NCBI GenBank assembly: GCA_902570525.1
Contig: CACFYN010000001.1
Coordinates: 58,599-122,598 of the forward strand
DNA length: 64,000 bases
Direction of reading: 5' to 3'
Source of the DNA: an uncultured Pelagibacteraceae bacterium
GTDB taxonomy: Bacteria; Pseudomonadota; Alphaproteobacteria; Pelagibacterales; Pelagibacteraceae
Part shown: positions 17,315 to 25,744 of the stretch, one piece after another
How positions within the stretch are numbered: position 1 is the stretch's first letter
Layout of the letters: every line of letters begins with the position of its first letter
The notes under the pieces: generated by a model
What the model was told of the DNA's origin: nothing
Database searches by the model: none
What the model saw: only the letters and a program-made list of their open reading frames with translations
Made by a program: the position numbers and the translations under genes

Positions 17315-19798
17315 ATGAGTAAAAACAAAATAGTTGCAGTTCTTGGTCCTACAAACACAGGAAAAACATTTCTAGCTATCGAAACTATGTTGTCATTCGA
17401 CAGTGGGATGATGGGTTTTCCGTTGAGGCTATTGGCTAGGGAAGTATATGACAAAGTAATTAAAAAAATTGATCCTAGCAAAGTAGCTTTGATAACGGGA
17501 GAAGAAAAAATCATTCCATCCAACGCAAAATATTATTTTTGTACAGTTGAGTCTATGCCAATAGATAAAAAATTAGATTTTGTAGCTATAGATGAGATAC
17601 AAATGGCTAGTGATCATGAAAGAGGGCACATATTTACAGATAGATTGTTAAACTTAAGAGGTGATAAAACAACTATGTTTATGGGGTCTAACTCTATAAA
17701 AAATATACTTGAGAAACTCGAAGAAGATATTGAGTATATAGACAGAAAACGACTCTCAAAGTTGACATATGCTGGACATAAAAAAATATCGCGAATAGAG
17801 AGGAAAAGTGCAATCATTGCTTTTTCAGCTGAGGAAGTCTATGCAATTGCTGAATTGATTAGAAGACAGAAAGGCGGTGCAGCAATTGTTATGGGATCAT
17901 TAAGTCCTAAGACAAGAAATTCCCAAGTAGAATTATATCAATCTGGTGATGTAGACTATTTAGTAGCAACAGATGCGATTGGAATGGGTATTAATATGGA
18001 TTTAGATAATGTTTATTTTTCAAATCTAAAAAAATTTGACGGGAAAAAGCTTCGAAGGTTAAAAATGTCTGAAATAGGTCAAATATCTGGAAGAGCTGGA
18101 AGATATTTAAATGATGGATCTTTTGGTATTACTGGTGATTGTGGTGAAATTAGCTCAGAGGAAGTAGAACTTTTGGAAAATCACAAATTTGATGACATAC
18201 ACACAATATTTTGGAGAAATTCAGATTTAAATTTCAAAAATGGGAGTTTGTTAATTAAATCTTTAGAAGAAAGACCAAATAAATCATGGTTAAAAAGAAT
18301 TCCTGAATGTGAAGATGAAAAAGTACTGAAACATATTTTAAAAGATACAGAAAAACTTGAAATTTATAAAAACGAAAATGAGTTAGAGTTATTGTGGGAA
18401 TGTTGTCAAATTCCAGATTTTGTGAAAAAAACTTATGGGAATCATCTTGAAGTTGTTGGACAGGTTTTTAAGTTTTTAAGAGAAAAGCCTGGACATATTA
18501 GTAATAACTTCATGAAGCAACAATTATCATCTCTTGATAAAATAGACGGAAACGTTGATTCTATATCAAATAGAATAGCTAATGTAAGGACTTGGTCATA
18601 TGTATCAAACAAACTTAATTGGGTAGAAAATCAAGATTATTGGGTTGAGAGAACAAAAAATCTTGAAGATAAGTTATCAGATAGATTGCATGAAGAATTA
18701 ACAAAAAGTTTTATAGATAAGAGAGCAAGTATACTAGCGAGAGGTCTTAAACAGGATATTACATTTAATACTAAGATAATAGATAACAAAAGAGTGATGA
18801 TAAATAATCAATACATTGGCCAGCTGAATGGTTTAAAACTCGAGTTGGATTACAAAATTGGAGCTTTAGATACTGATATTAAATCTCTAAAGAAAGCAGC
18901 TAGGCAGAACGTAGCTCCTGAAATTCTAAAAAGGGTAGGAGAAATCATTAAAAATGATAACTTACAACTAAATGAGGACTTCAAAATATATTGGAATAAT
19001 TACCCAATTGCCCATTTAACCCCTGGTAAAGATTATCTCAATCCAGATATAAAATTAATTATAGATGACATGATAGAAAATGATGATCAAGCTAAGTTGA
19101 CAAAACATTTGGTTAGTTGGATACAAAATAAAATAAATTATGAATTAAAAAGTCTAATTGATTTAAAAAATATAGAAAATTCTAATTCACTTGTTAGAGC
19201 TTTAGCATTTAGAATTTATGAAGGAAATGGAGTAGTAAAAAGAAATGAGGTTGAAAATTTTTTAAGTCAACTTGAACAAAAAGATAGAAAAGTCTTAAGA
19301 GCTATAGGTGTTAGATTTGGCAGATATCATATTTTTCTTTACAAACTCTTAAAACCAAAACCAGTGATAATGAGGGTAATCCTATGGAAAAATTACTATC
19401 AAAAATATTTAAACTTAAATATTCCCAAATTTGGTTTAAATTTTTTACATAATGGAAAAAGTCTAAACCAGAATTTTATGCTCATTTGTGGATTTGAAAA
19501 ATTTAATAATATTTATGTCAGAATTGATATCTTAGAAAGGCTATTTTTGATGATATTTGAAATTGGAAAGAATGAAAAAAATGAAATTAAATTAAAACCA
19601 GAAATGTTGAACTTGCTTGGTTGTAGCAAAGAAAACTTTATAAAACTAATTGAAAATATGGATTATAAAACCTATAACAAAAATGGTGAAATTTTTTTTA
19701 AATATTCTCCTAAAAAGAAATTTAGAAAGATTAATAAAAAAAACAAGATAACTGTAGATAATCCATTCAATGTTTTGAAAGAAATGAGTATTAAATAA
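17315..19798 (+). CDS. Suv3-like DExH RNA helicase
   Basis: 827 residues. Walker A is GPTNTGKT at 11-18 and motif II is DEIQ at 93-96, both in the form seen in mitochondrial Suv3 rather than in DEAD-box proteins. The RecA2 domain carries VATDAIGMGINMDLDNVYF and QISGRAGRY (about 215-265). The C-terminal about 500 residues form a helical region typical of alphaproteobacterial Suv3 relatives and end very lysine-rich. Suv3 unwinds RNA with a PNPase-type exonuclease in mitochondria; a similar degradosome link here is inference. The stop overlaps the TerB-like gene by one base. Confidence 0.85.
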   Translation: MSKNKIVAVLGPTNTGKTFLAIETMLSFDSGMMGFPLRLLAREVYDKVIKKIDPSKVALITGEEKIIPSNAKYYFCTVESMPIDKKLDFVAIDEIQMASDHERGHIFTDRLLNLRGDKTTMFMGSNSIKNILEKLEEDIEYIDRKRLSKLTYAGHKKISRIERKSAIIAFSAEEVYAIAELIRRQKGGAAIVMGSLSPKTRNSQVELYQSGDVDYLVATDAIGMGINMDLDNVYFSNLKKFDGKKLRRLKMSEIGQISGRAGRYLNDGSFGITGDCGEISSEEVELLENHKFDDIHTIFWRNSDLNFKNGSLLIKSLEERPNKSWLKRIPECEDEKVLKHILKDTEKLEIYKNENELELLWECCQIPDFVKKTYGNHLEVVGQVFKFLREKPGHISNNFMKQQLSSLDKIDGNVDSISNRIANVRTWSYVSNKLNWVENQDYWVERTKNLEDKLSDRLHEELTKSFIDKRASILARGLKQDITFNTKIIDNKRVMINNQYIGQLNGLKLELDYKIGALDTDIKSLKKAARQNVAPEILKRVGEIIKNDNLQLNEDFKIYWNNYPIAHLTPGKDYLNPDIKLIIDDMIENDDQAKLTKHLVSWIQNKINYELKSLIDLKNIENSNSLVRALAFRIYEGNGVVKRNEVENFLSQLEQKDRKVLRAIGVRFGRYHIFLYKLLKPKPVIMRVILWKNYYQKYLNLNIPKFGLNFLHNGKSLNQNFMLICGFEKFNNIYVRIDILERLFLMIFEIGKNEKNEIKLKPEMLNLLGCSKENFIKLIENMDYKTYNKNGEIFFKYSPKKKFRKINKKNKITVDNPFNVLKEMSIK

Positions 19799-20226
19799 TG
19801 TTTAAACTATTCAACAAAGATGAAAATAAAAATCAAGATAATGACAAATTATCAGTAAAACTAGCAGCTCTATTAATTCATGTGGCAAGAATAGATGAAA
19901 ACTATTCGAGTAAAGAGAAAGATATAATCAAAAAGACACTAATTGAGTTGGGAGAAGAAGAAGAAAAAATAGGAAAAATTTTTAATCAAGCAGAAGAATT
20001 AGAGAAAAATTCAAATCAAATTCTAGAGTTTACAAAGGAAATAAAAAATAAGGATGAAGCATTTAAGGTTATAATTGTTGAAGCATTATGGAAAATAATT
20101 TTCTCTGATGGAACTTCAGATATATACGAGTCAAATCTTATGCGACGATTAACTGGTTTGCTTTATTTAGATAATAAAATAGTTGGAGATATAAAAAATA
20201 AAATTAAAAATAAAATTAACAAATGA
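19798..20226 (+). CDS. TerB-like protein
   Basis: 142 residues, mostly helical and acidic. [28 protein letters not shown] (part, about 23-50) and [25 protein letters not shown] resemble the two metal-binding D-containing repeats of the TerB fold (tellurite-resistance family, Pfam TerB). Family members are small all-alpha proteins of uncertain biochemical role. The gene overlaps the helicase by 1 bp and fdxA by 4 bp (ATGA), so the genes are tightly coupled. Confidence 0.75.
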   Translation: MFKLFNKDENKNQDNDKLSVKLAALLIHVARIDENYSSKEKDIIKKTLIELGEEEEKIGKIFNQAEELEKNSNQILEFTKEIKNKDEAFKVIIVEALWKIIFSDGTSDIYESNLMRRLTGLLYLDNKIVGDIKNKIKNKINK

Positions 20227-20549
20227 CTTACTTAGTAAATGATAAATGTATTAAATGTAAACTAACGGATTGCGTAGATGTGTGTCCAGTTGATTGTTTT
20301 TACGAAGGAAAAAATATGCTTGTAATTAAGCCGGATGAGTGTATAGATTGTGGCGTTTGTGAACCGGAATGTCCAATAAATGCGATTATCCCAGATACAA
20401 ACAACGGTGTAGAAAAATGGTTGGAAATAAATACAAAATATTCAGAGATATGGCCAAACATAAACAAAAAGAAAGATCCTCTAGAAGATCATAAAAAGTA
20501 CGAAGATGAAGAAAATAAATTTGAAAAGTATTTTAAAGAAAACCTTTAA
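20223..20549 (+). CDS. fdxA: Ferredoxin FdxA (7Fe type)
   Basis: 108 residues. Cysteines in [17 protein letters not shown] and [12 protein letters not shown] match the 3Fe-4S / 4Fe-4S pattern of alphaproteobacterial FdxA, including the extra residues between clusters. The C-terminal extension (about 65-108, with [23 protein letters not shown]) is the usual FdxA tail. It is a soluble low-potential electron carrier whose partner is not evident from neighbours. Its last 44 bp overlap the start of the CarD-type gene in another frame. Confidence 0.93.
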   Translation: MTYLVNDKCIKCKLTDCVDVCPVDCFYEGKNMLVIKPDECIDCGVCEPECPINAIIPDTNNGVEKWLEINTKYSEIWPNINKKKDPLEDHKKYEDEENKFEKYFKENL

Positions 20550-21351
20550 AAATAAACCAAAAGTTAAAAAATCAAAAAAAGTTAAAAAAATAAAAAAACC
20601 GAAAAAAATTCCATTAAAAAAACCAATAAAAACGATTAAGGTAAAAAAGGAAAAGATTAAAAATCTCGAAAAAACTAATAACACAAATTTAAAAGCCGTA
20701 AAACCAACCGATCAAAAACCCGAGATAAAGAAAATAAAAAAACAAGATACAGAAAAAAAAGATTATAAAGCTAAAGATTATGTTGTTTATCCAAAACACG
20801 GGGTTGGACAAATTTTATCTATAAACACTAAAACTATAGGTGGTATTGAAGTTCAGTGTTATGACATCAAATTTGAGAAAGACAAAGCGATGGGTTTATT
20901 ACCTATAAATAAACAATCACACTTAAGACCTCTTTCAACAATAAACCAAATTAACAAATCAATATCAATTTTGAAGGGGAAGCCTAAAATTAAAAGATCA
21001 ATGTGGAGTAGAAGAGCACAAGAATACGAGCAAAAAATAACCTCTGGAAAAATTTACGATTTAGCTGAAGTTGTAAGAGATTTAAATAAGGGTGATGACC
21101 TAATGGTAGATCAGTCTTATAGCGAAAGACAACTTTTTGAAAAAGCATATGAAAGAATACTTTCAGAATTTCAAATCGTTCTTAATTTGTCTTATGAAGA
21201 TATTCAAAAAAAATTAAATAAAGCATTAAAAAGAAATTTAGAAAATCAAACTGCATCAGCAACCACTCAAAGTAAAAAAGTTCAGGTAGAGGAAACGGAA
21301 GATAATGTCGAGGGTGGAACAGATGATTTAGTGGAAGAAAATCCAGAGTAA
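20506..21351 (+). CDS. CarD/CdnL-type RNA polymerase-binding regulator
   Basis: 281 residues. An extremely lysine-rich N-terminal arm (about 1-85) precedes the CarD/TRCF RNA polymerase-interaction domain at about 88-150 ([13 protein letters not shown] ... [16 protein letters not shown]). A helical DNA-contact domain follows (about 160-245, with [13 protein letters not shown]) and then an acidic tail. CdnL proteins stabilise open promoter complexes, especially at rRNA promoters. The ATG at 20506 lies inside fdxA, and no other in-frame ATG precedes the domain. The Lys arm is unusual and may bind nucleic acid. A strong hairpin terminator follows. Confidence 0.85.
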   Translation: MKKINLKSILKKTFKNKPKVKKSKKVKKIKKPKKIPLKKPIKTIKVKKEKIKNLEKTNNTNLKAVKPTDQKPEIKKIKKQDTEKKDYKAKDYVVYPKHGVGQILSINTKTIGGIEVQCYDIKFEKDKAMGLLPINKQSHLRPLSTINQINKSISILKGKPKIKRSMWSRRAQEYEQKITSGKIYDLAEVVRDLNKGDDLMVDQSYSERQLFEKAYERILSEFQIVLNLSYEDIQKKLNKALKRNLENQTASATTQSKKVQVEETEDNVEGGTDDLVEENPE

Positions 21352-21354
21352 AAA

Positions 21355-21391
21355 AAAACGCTTCTCACACAAGCGTTATGAGAAGCGTTTT
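21355..21391. terminator. Bidirectional intrinsic terminator between carD-like gene and the Lys/Arg microgene
   Basis: AACGCTTCTCA (21357-21367) and TGAGAAGCGTT (21379-21389) form a perfect 11-bp stem, flanked by A and T runs on both sides. It therefore works as a terminator for the carD-like gene on the plus strand and, with eight T residues, very well for the microgene on the minus strand. The loop contains AAGCGTT, which can pair with the first AACGCTT instead, so two alternative hairpins are possible. Confidence 0.85.
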
Positions 21392-21405
21392 AATTCAAGA
21401 AAAAA

Positions 21406-21471
21406 CTATCTTCTTTTTTTTCTTCTTTTTTTAGCTTTTTTCTTTTTAGCTTTTTTTCTTCTTTTAGCCAT
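21406..21471 (-). CDS. 21-residue Lys/Arg-rich microprotein
   Basis: ATG at 21471 opens 21 codons ending TAG at 21406. After Met-Ala every residue is Lys, Arg or Ala, arranged as KRRKKA- and KKRRKK-like blocks with Ala at roughly regular spacing. The case for a real gene is the context. An AAGGGAG Shine-Dalgarno lies 7 nt before the start, a TTGACA/TAAATT promoter about 50-75 bp upstream, and an intrinsic terminator begins 15 nt after the stop. The charge suggests DNA, RNA or ribosome binding. No family was recognised. Confidence 0.65.
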   Translation of the reverse strand: MAKRRKKAKKKKAKKRRKKRR

Positions 21472-21493
21472 CTTTAGCTCCCTTGTTGTTTAA

Positions 21494-21509
21494 CGAATCA
21501 TTTGATTCG
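21494..21509 (-). promoter_or_regulatory. Palindrome in the 5' leader of the Lys/Arg microgene
   Basis: CGAATCA (21494-21500) and TGATTCG (21503-21509) form a perfect 7-bp inverted repeat with a 2-bp centre. It falls between the predicted transcription start and the Shine-Dalgarno, so it could be an operator for a dimeric protein or a leader hairpin that protects the RNA. No regulator was identified. Confidence 0.4.
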
Positions 21510-21515
21510 CTATTT

Positions 21516-21549
21516 GTTATAATTTATTTTTTTAATTAAGTTATGTCAA
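21516..21549 (-). promoter_or_regulatory. Sigma-70-type promoter of the Lys/Arg microgene
   Basis: On the minus strand a consensus TTGACA (21549-21544) is followed after 17 bp by TAAATT (21526-21521). A better -10 match, TATAAC (21521-21516), overlaps it at 22-bp spacing. Transcription would start near 21510, at the leader palindrome. The rest of the gap up to the acyl-CoA synthetase stop (21550-21669) is AT-rich and shows nothing else. Confidence 0.6.
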
Positions 21550-21669
21550 ACATTTAATTGATAACAAAAAAATTTGATGTTGAAAAAAAAATTAATAATT
21601 TTTTTTAATTCTTTAATTGTTAAAAATGTAAGAGTTTATGCGAATAATAATCAAATGTTTTTAATTAAT

Positions 21670-23346
21670 TTAGTAAAGATTTTCTAAATCTTTTTTATAA
21701 TTTTCTAAGATTATTTTTCTTTTTAACTTTAAAGTTGGTGTTAACATTCTATTTTCAATTGTAAATTCATCATAAATAACTAAAAACTTTTTAATTTTTT
21801 CAATTAAAGATAGTTTTGTATTAATAATTTCAATAAATTTTTTAATTTCTTGCTCATTTATATTTTTTTCAGCAACAATTAGTGCAACAAGGTAATTTTT
21901 TTTATCACCATAAACAAAACTTTGTTTAATGTTTTCACTTAAACATAACAAATTTTCTATTTTTGTTGGTGAAATATTATCTCCACCTAGGTTAACAATT
22001 AATTCTTTCTTTCTATCTGTTATTTTTAAATTTCCCTCTTCATTTATTTCACCTATATCTCCAGTGTATAGCCAACCATCTTTAATGATATCATCGGTTT
22101 CTTTTTTTTTATTTAGATAACCTAACATTACATTTTCTCCTTTAATCAAAATTTCACCATCTTCAGCAATTTTAACTAAATTAGTTTTAAAAGGTGGTCC
22201 TACGGTTTCAACTTGAATTTTACCAGGTATATTACAACTGACCACTGGTGAGGCTTCTGTTAAACCATAACCTTGAAGTGTTGGAAGACCTATAGAATTT
22301 AAAAATTCTCCAATTTTTTGATCAAGTGCACCACCTCCAGAGACAAAGGCTTGAAGATTTCCACCAAATTGTAGTTTAATTTTTTTTCTGACCAATTTTT
22401 CACAGAAAAAGTCTATAATTTTTTCATGATGTTTAAGTTTAATTTTTTTTAATTTTTTTGTTCCAATTTCAATTGTTAAATTTATCAATTTTTTTTTAAA
22501 TCCTTTTTGTTTATTAAAATTAACATTTATCTTATTGAATAAGTTTTGATAAAATCTAGGAACAGCGGTCATTATAGTTGGTTTTGCCTCTGACATGTTA
22601 CTCAATAGTTTTTCCAAACTTTCGGCATAGAATATTTTAGCCCCAATTAAAATCTGTACAAATTGTACAGTGTGTTCATAGGAATGAGATAATGGTAACC
22701 AAGTGAGGAACACTGGCGAAGTTTTTTTAATTAATGGCAATAGTAAATCATAGGCACCTTCGCAATTTGCTAGAATTCCGCCGTGACTTAAAATAACTCC
22801 TTTTGGATTGCCAGATGTCCCAGATGTATAAATGATACACGCTGGCATATTTCTTTTTAAATTATTATTAATTATTTTTTCGTTTAAAGTATCTTTAAAT
22901 ATATCTTCAATTAAATAACTTTTGGTATCTATTTTTTCAAAAGAAATTATTTCAATTGATTTATCGTTTACAAATTCTTTTATTTTTTCAAATTGATTAT
23001 TATTTGAAACAATTACTAAAGTTGGATTACAATCCTCAAGTATAAATTTATAGTCGTTAGCTGAGTAAGTAGTAAAAATAGGCACTGAAATTCCACCTGC
23101 ATTCATAATTGCAATATCAGAAATGAACCAATTTGGATTATTTTCAGAAAGAATTAAACATTTGTCCCCAGATTTTATTAATTTCTTTATTTTACTTGAT
23201 AGTTTAAATATTCGTTCAGATATATCGCTCCAGTTATAAGTTTTTTTTTCAGATTTTAACGTGTTAAGAAGTGGTTTTTTGTTATCCACTTCCTCTAATT
23301 TTTTAAAAAATAATTCAACAAGACTATTTATTTTTGATACTTCCAT
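21670..23346 (-). CDS. Long-chain acyl-CoA synthetase-like AMP-binding enzyme
   Basis: 558 residues of the ANL superfamily. The AMP-binding P-loop is IIYTSGTSGNPKGVILSHGG (about 172-191), the A5 motif is QGYGLTEASPVV (about 358-369), and hinge motifs are YTGDIGEINEEGNLKITDRKKE (in part, about 425-447). The C-terminal lysine-bearing domain is short. It most resembles FadD15/AMP-forming fatty-acid ligases, which activate fatty acids as acyl-CoA. The start codon is just 4 nt after the encoded CCA of tRNA-Leu on the same strand, leaving little room for a leader. Confidence 0.88.
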   Translation of the reverse strand: MEVSKINSLVELFFKKLEEVDNKKPLLNTLKSEKKTYNWSDISERIFKLSSKIKKLIKSGDKCLILSENNPNWFISDIAIMNAGGISVPIFTTYSANDYKFILEDCNPTLVIVSNNNQFEKIKEFVNDKSIEIISFEKIDTKSYLIEDIFKDTLNEKIINNNLKRNMPACIIYTSGTSGNPKGVILSHGGILANCEGAYDLLLPLIKKTSPVFLTWLPLSHSYEHTVQFVQILIGAKIFYAESLEKLLSNMSEAKPTIMTAVPRFYQNLFNKINVNFNKQKGFKKKLINLTIEIGTKKLKKIKLKHHEKIIDFFCEKLVRKKIKLQFGGNLQAFVSGGGALDQKIGEFLNSIGLPTLQGYGLTEASPVVSCNIPGKIQVETVGPPFKTNLVKIAEDGEILIKGENVMLGYLNKKKETDDIIKDGWLYTGDIGEINEEGNLKITDRKKELIVNLGGDNISPTKIENLLCLSENIKQSFVYGDKKNYLVALIVAEKNINEQEIKKFIEIINTKLSLIEKIKKFLVIYDEFTIENRMLTPTLKLKRKIILENYKKDLENLY

Positions 23347-23350
23347 AGTT

Positions 23351-23435
23351 TGGTGGGCGAAGAGAGAATCGAACTCTCACTTCTTGCGAAACACGATTTT
23401 GAGTCGTGCGCGTCTACCAGTTCCGCCATTCGCCC
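23351..23435 (-). tRNA. tRNA-Leu (anticodon CAA)
   Basis: Read on the minus strand, an 85-nt class II tRNA. The acceptor stem GGGCGAA pairs with TTCGCCC, followed by discriminator A and encoded CCA (23354-23351). The anticodon stem CACGA/TCGTG encloses CTCAAAA, giving CAA for UUG codons. A long variable arm (TTCGCAAGAA region) fits Leu. The D arm has GGCGGAACTGGTAGACGC. Its 3' end is 4 nt from the acyl-CoA synthetase start. Confidence 0.96.
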
Positions 23436-23502
23436 TGTATTTAAACAATTAATTTTATTTAAATAAATAGTATAAAAAGTTATTTTGTAATAAAACCAAA
23501 AA

Positions 23503-24102
23503 ATGTTCAAAAAATTTTACGATAAATCAATAGAATTAGCGTCAAACAAGAGATCAAATCTTTACTTGGGCATTGTATCTTTCGTTGAAAGTTCCTTTTT
23601 CCCAATTCCACCAGATGTAATGGTTGTTCCAATGGTGCTTGCAAAAAAATCCTCGTATTTAAAAATTTTTTTGATTGCAACAATATTTTCTGTATTCGGA
23701 GGTATTTTTGGATACCTGATCGGCTATTTATTTATAGATTTAGCAATGTATGTAATTGAATTCTATAATTATGAAAACAAAGTTCTAAAGTTAAAAATGG
23801 ATCTTTCTCAGGGAAGTGGAATGGTCATTTGGCTTGGCACTTTATTTCTAGCTGGTTTTACCCCTTTACCATATAAAGTTTTTACAATCACTAGTGGCTT
23901 AATAGGGTTTGATATAATGGCGTTTATAATTATTAGTCTGATATCAAGAGGTCTAAGGTTTTTTTTAGTTTCATTTCTTACATATAAATTCGGTGAAAAA
24001 TTTGTAAGCTTTATTGAGCAAAAAGGCGCAGTGTGGTCTTCTGCAATTGGTATTATAATAATCTTTGTAATAGCTTTAATTTACTTAACTTTAATTAAAT
24101 AA
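23503..24102 (+). CDS. YqaA-like VTT/DedA-family membrane protein
   Basis: 199 residues with four to five hydrophobic segments. VESSFFPIPPDVMVVPMVLA (about 28-47) is the conserved re-entrant segment of the VTT (SNARE-associated Golgi/DedA) domain. GTLFLAGFTPLPYKVFTITSG (about 112-132, in part) is its second half. DedA-family proteins are linked to lipid scrambling and membrane homeostasis; YqaA itself is uncharacterised. Its stop overlaps dsbB by one base (TAATG). Confidence 0.85.
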   Translation: MFKKFYDKSIELASNKRSNLYLGIVSFVESSFFPIPPDVMVVPMVLAKKSSYLKIFLIATIFSVFGGIFGYLIGYLFIDLAMYVIEFYNYENKVLKLKMDLSQGSGMVIWLGTLFLAGFTPLPYKVFTITSGLIGFDIMAFIIISLISRGLRFFLVSFLTYKFGEKFVSFIEQKGAVWSSAIGIIIIFVIALIYLTLIK

Positions 24103-24587
24103 TGATAAGTTCTCTAAAGTATAAAACTGAATTAAATTTAATATTAATTTTCTCAACATTTGCAATTTTATTCGCATTTTTTGTAGAATACGTTTTAGGA
24201 CATAAACCATGTAATCTCTGTTTGTTGCAAAGAGTACCTTATATCCTAACAATTATAATGATTATTTTAATAACTATGTTTAAAAATTTAGAAAAATTAT
24301 CTTTTTTATTATTGAGCATGATTTTTTTATCAGGGACATTACTGTCAATATACCATGTTGGTATTGAGCAAGGTTTAATCGCGGAGTCCTTTGTTTGTGG
24401 TAGTAATATAAATACAACTATAATTGACAAAACAGAAATTTTAAAACAATTAAAGAACAAACCTATAAGCTGTAAAGATGTTACTTTTTCAGTATTTGGA
24501 GTCTCACTTGCTACAATAAATACTTTTATTTCTGCTCTTATAATGATTATAACTTTTACTATATTTATTAAATATGAAAAAAAGTAA
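24102..24587 (+). CDS. dsbB: Disulfide bond formation protein B
   Basis: 161 residues with four membrane helices. The first periplasmic redox pair is CNLC (Cys37/Cys40) in HKPCNLCLLQRVPY. The second periplasmic loop holds Cys in SFVCGS and in KPISCKD. DsbB reoxidises DsbA by passing electrons to ubiquinone, which fits its position 14 bp overlapping coq7, a ubiquinone-synthesis gene. No dsbA lies in the window. Confidence 0.93.
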   Translation: MISSLKYKTELNLILIFSTFAILFAFFVEYVLGHKPCNLCLLQRVPYILTIIMIILITMFKNLEKLSFLLLSMIFLSGTLLSIYHVGIEQGLIAESFVCGSNINTTIIDKTEILKQLKNKPISCKDVTFSVFGVSLATINTFISALIMIITFTIFIKYEKK

Positions 24588-25107
24588 TAAAAAAAAAATC
24601 GAGGAATTTATTAGAGTTGATCACGCGGGTGAAAGAGGGGCAATAAAAATATACGAAGGTCAACTATTAGCCTTAAACACCTTTGTTAAAGATGACGAAC
24701 TGAAAAAAACAATAGAAGAAATGAAAGAACATGAACGTGAGCATGCAAATTATTTTGAACAAGAAATAAGGAGAAGAAGAATCAAACCAACAAAATTTTT
24801 ACCACTATGGGATCTTTTAGGTGTTGGTTTAGGATTTGGGTCAACCTTACTTGGAAAAAAAGCAGCAATGCTATGTACAGCATCAGTTGAAGAAGTGATA
24901 GACGAACATTATCAAAATCAAATTGATCAAATCGAATCTGATGAGAAAGAACTTAAGGAAAAAATTATAAAATTTAGAGAAGACGAGCTACATCATAAAG
25001 ATATCGCATACGAAAAAGGTGCATCAAAAGAAGGTGTTTATTCGATATTCGATAAAATTGTTAAAACCGGATCAAAAATTGCAATTCGTGTGTCTGAAAA
25101 AATTTAA
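24574..25107 (+). CDS. coq7: 3-demethoxyubiquinol 3-hydroxylase (Coq7 family)
   Basis: 177 residues of the di-iron Coq7 family. Iron-binding Glu/His residues are in RVDHAGERGAIKIYEGQL (about 15-32), EHEREHANYF (about 50-60), EEVIDEHYQNQ (about 109-119) and REDELHHKDIAY (about 141-152). It carries out the penultimate ring hydroxylation of ubiquinone synthesis. UbiE and UbiB from the same pathway lie 9-11 kb away. It begins inside the dsbB end and abuts the convergent HNH gene with no spacer. Confidence 0.93.
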   Translation: MKKSNKKKIEEFIRVDHAGERGAIKIYEGQLLALNTFVKDDELKKTIEEMKEHEREHANYFEQEIRRRRIKPTKFLPLWDLLGVGLGFGSTLLGKKAAMLCTASVEEVIDEHYQNQIDQIESDEKELKEKIIKFREDELHHKDIAYEKGASKEGVYSIFDKIVKTGSKIAIRVSEKI

Positions 25108-25674
25108 TTAAGGTTCAAGTTCAACATCCCAATAAAGATAATCTACCCAAGTTTTGTGAAGAAAGTTTGGTGGAAAATGTTTTCCATTCCGATGAAGATC
25201 TTCAGTTGAAGGTTGATAAGGCATCTGATTTAGACTCATACCAGACTTATTTAACAATCTTCCTCCTTTTTTAACGTTGCAGCTTGAACAAGCTGTAACA
25301 ACATTGTCCCAATCAGTTTTACCACCCTTAGATCTCGGCAGAAGATGATCAAATGTAAGTTCTTTTTTACTACCGCAGTATTGACAACTAAATTTGTCTC
25401 TTAAAAATACGTTAAATCTTGTAAAATTAGGATTTGAAATTGGTTTAATGTAACTCTTTAATGCAATTACACTTGGCAGTTTCATGCTAAATGATGGGCT
25501 ATGCACTATTTTATCATAATAGTTTACAATAGAAACTCTATCCAAAAAAACTGACTTAACAGAATCTTGCCAACTCCAAAGAGATAAAGGATAATAACTT
25601 AAAGGTCTATAGTCTGCATTTAAAACTAAAGCAGGGCAGTTATCTAAAGATGTATTTTTATCAATGAATGTCAT
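25108..25674 (-). CDS. HNH endonuclease domain protein
   Basis: 188 residues. The HNH core is FSCQYCGSKKELTFDHLLPRS (in part, about 112-132), then WDNVVTACSSCNVKKGGR: two CxxC pairs bind structural zinc and the D-H pair plus Asn would bind metal. The N-terminal part (LVLNADYRPLSYYPLSLWSWQ) matches the widespread chromosomal single-gene HNH family found in Alphaproteobacteria. No methylase or other restriction partner is nearby, so a defence role is not supported. The cellular role is unknown. Confidence 0.85.
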   Translation of the reverse strand: MTFIDKNTSLDNCPALVLNADYRPLSYYPLSLWSWQDSVKSVFLDRVSIVNYYDKIVHSPSFSMKLPSVIALKSYIKPISNPNFTRFNVFLRDKFSCQYCGSKKELTFDHLLPRSKGGKTDWDNVVTACSSCNVKKGGRLLNKSGMSLNQMPYQPSTEDLHRNGKHFPPNFLHKTWVDYLYWDVELEP

Positions 25675-25744
25675 GTTAATATGTTTAGAATAACTTATTA
25701 ATTTTTAATAATCAATATTATCAATCAAATTATTAAAATTTTTT

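Noticed and set aside
19798..20226. Tellurite-resistance operon
   Set aside because: A lone TerB-like gene without terC/terD/terZ; the surrounding genes are a helicase and a ferredoxin.
23454..23467. TTTATTTAAATAAA palindrome before the YqaA-like gene
   Set aside because: Pure A/T palindromes of this size are expected by chance in this composition.
25108..25674. HNH protein as part of a restriction or defence system
   Set aside because: No methylase, restriction, CRISPR or toxin-antitoxin partner nearby; neighbours are Coq7 and an esterase.
25675..25744. TTAATAAT/ATTATTAA repeats between the HNH gene and the esterase gene as a regulatory site
   Set aside because: Low-complexity A/T DNA; stem stability would be poor and no other support was found.
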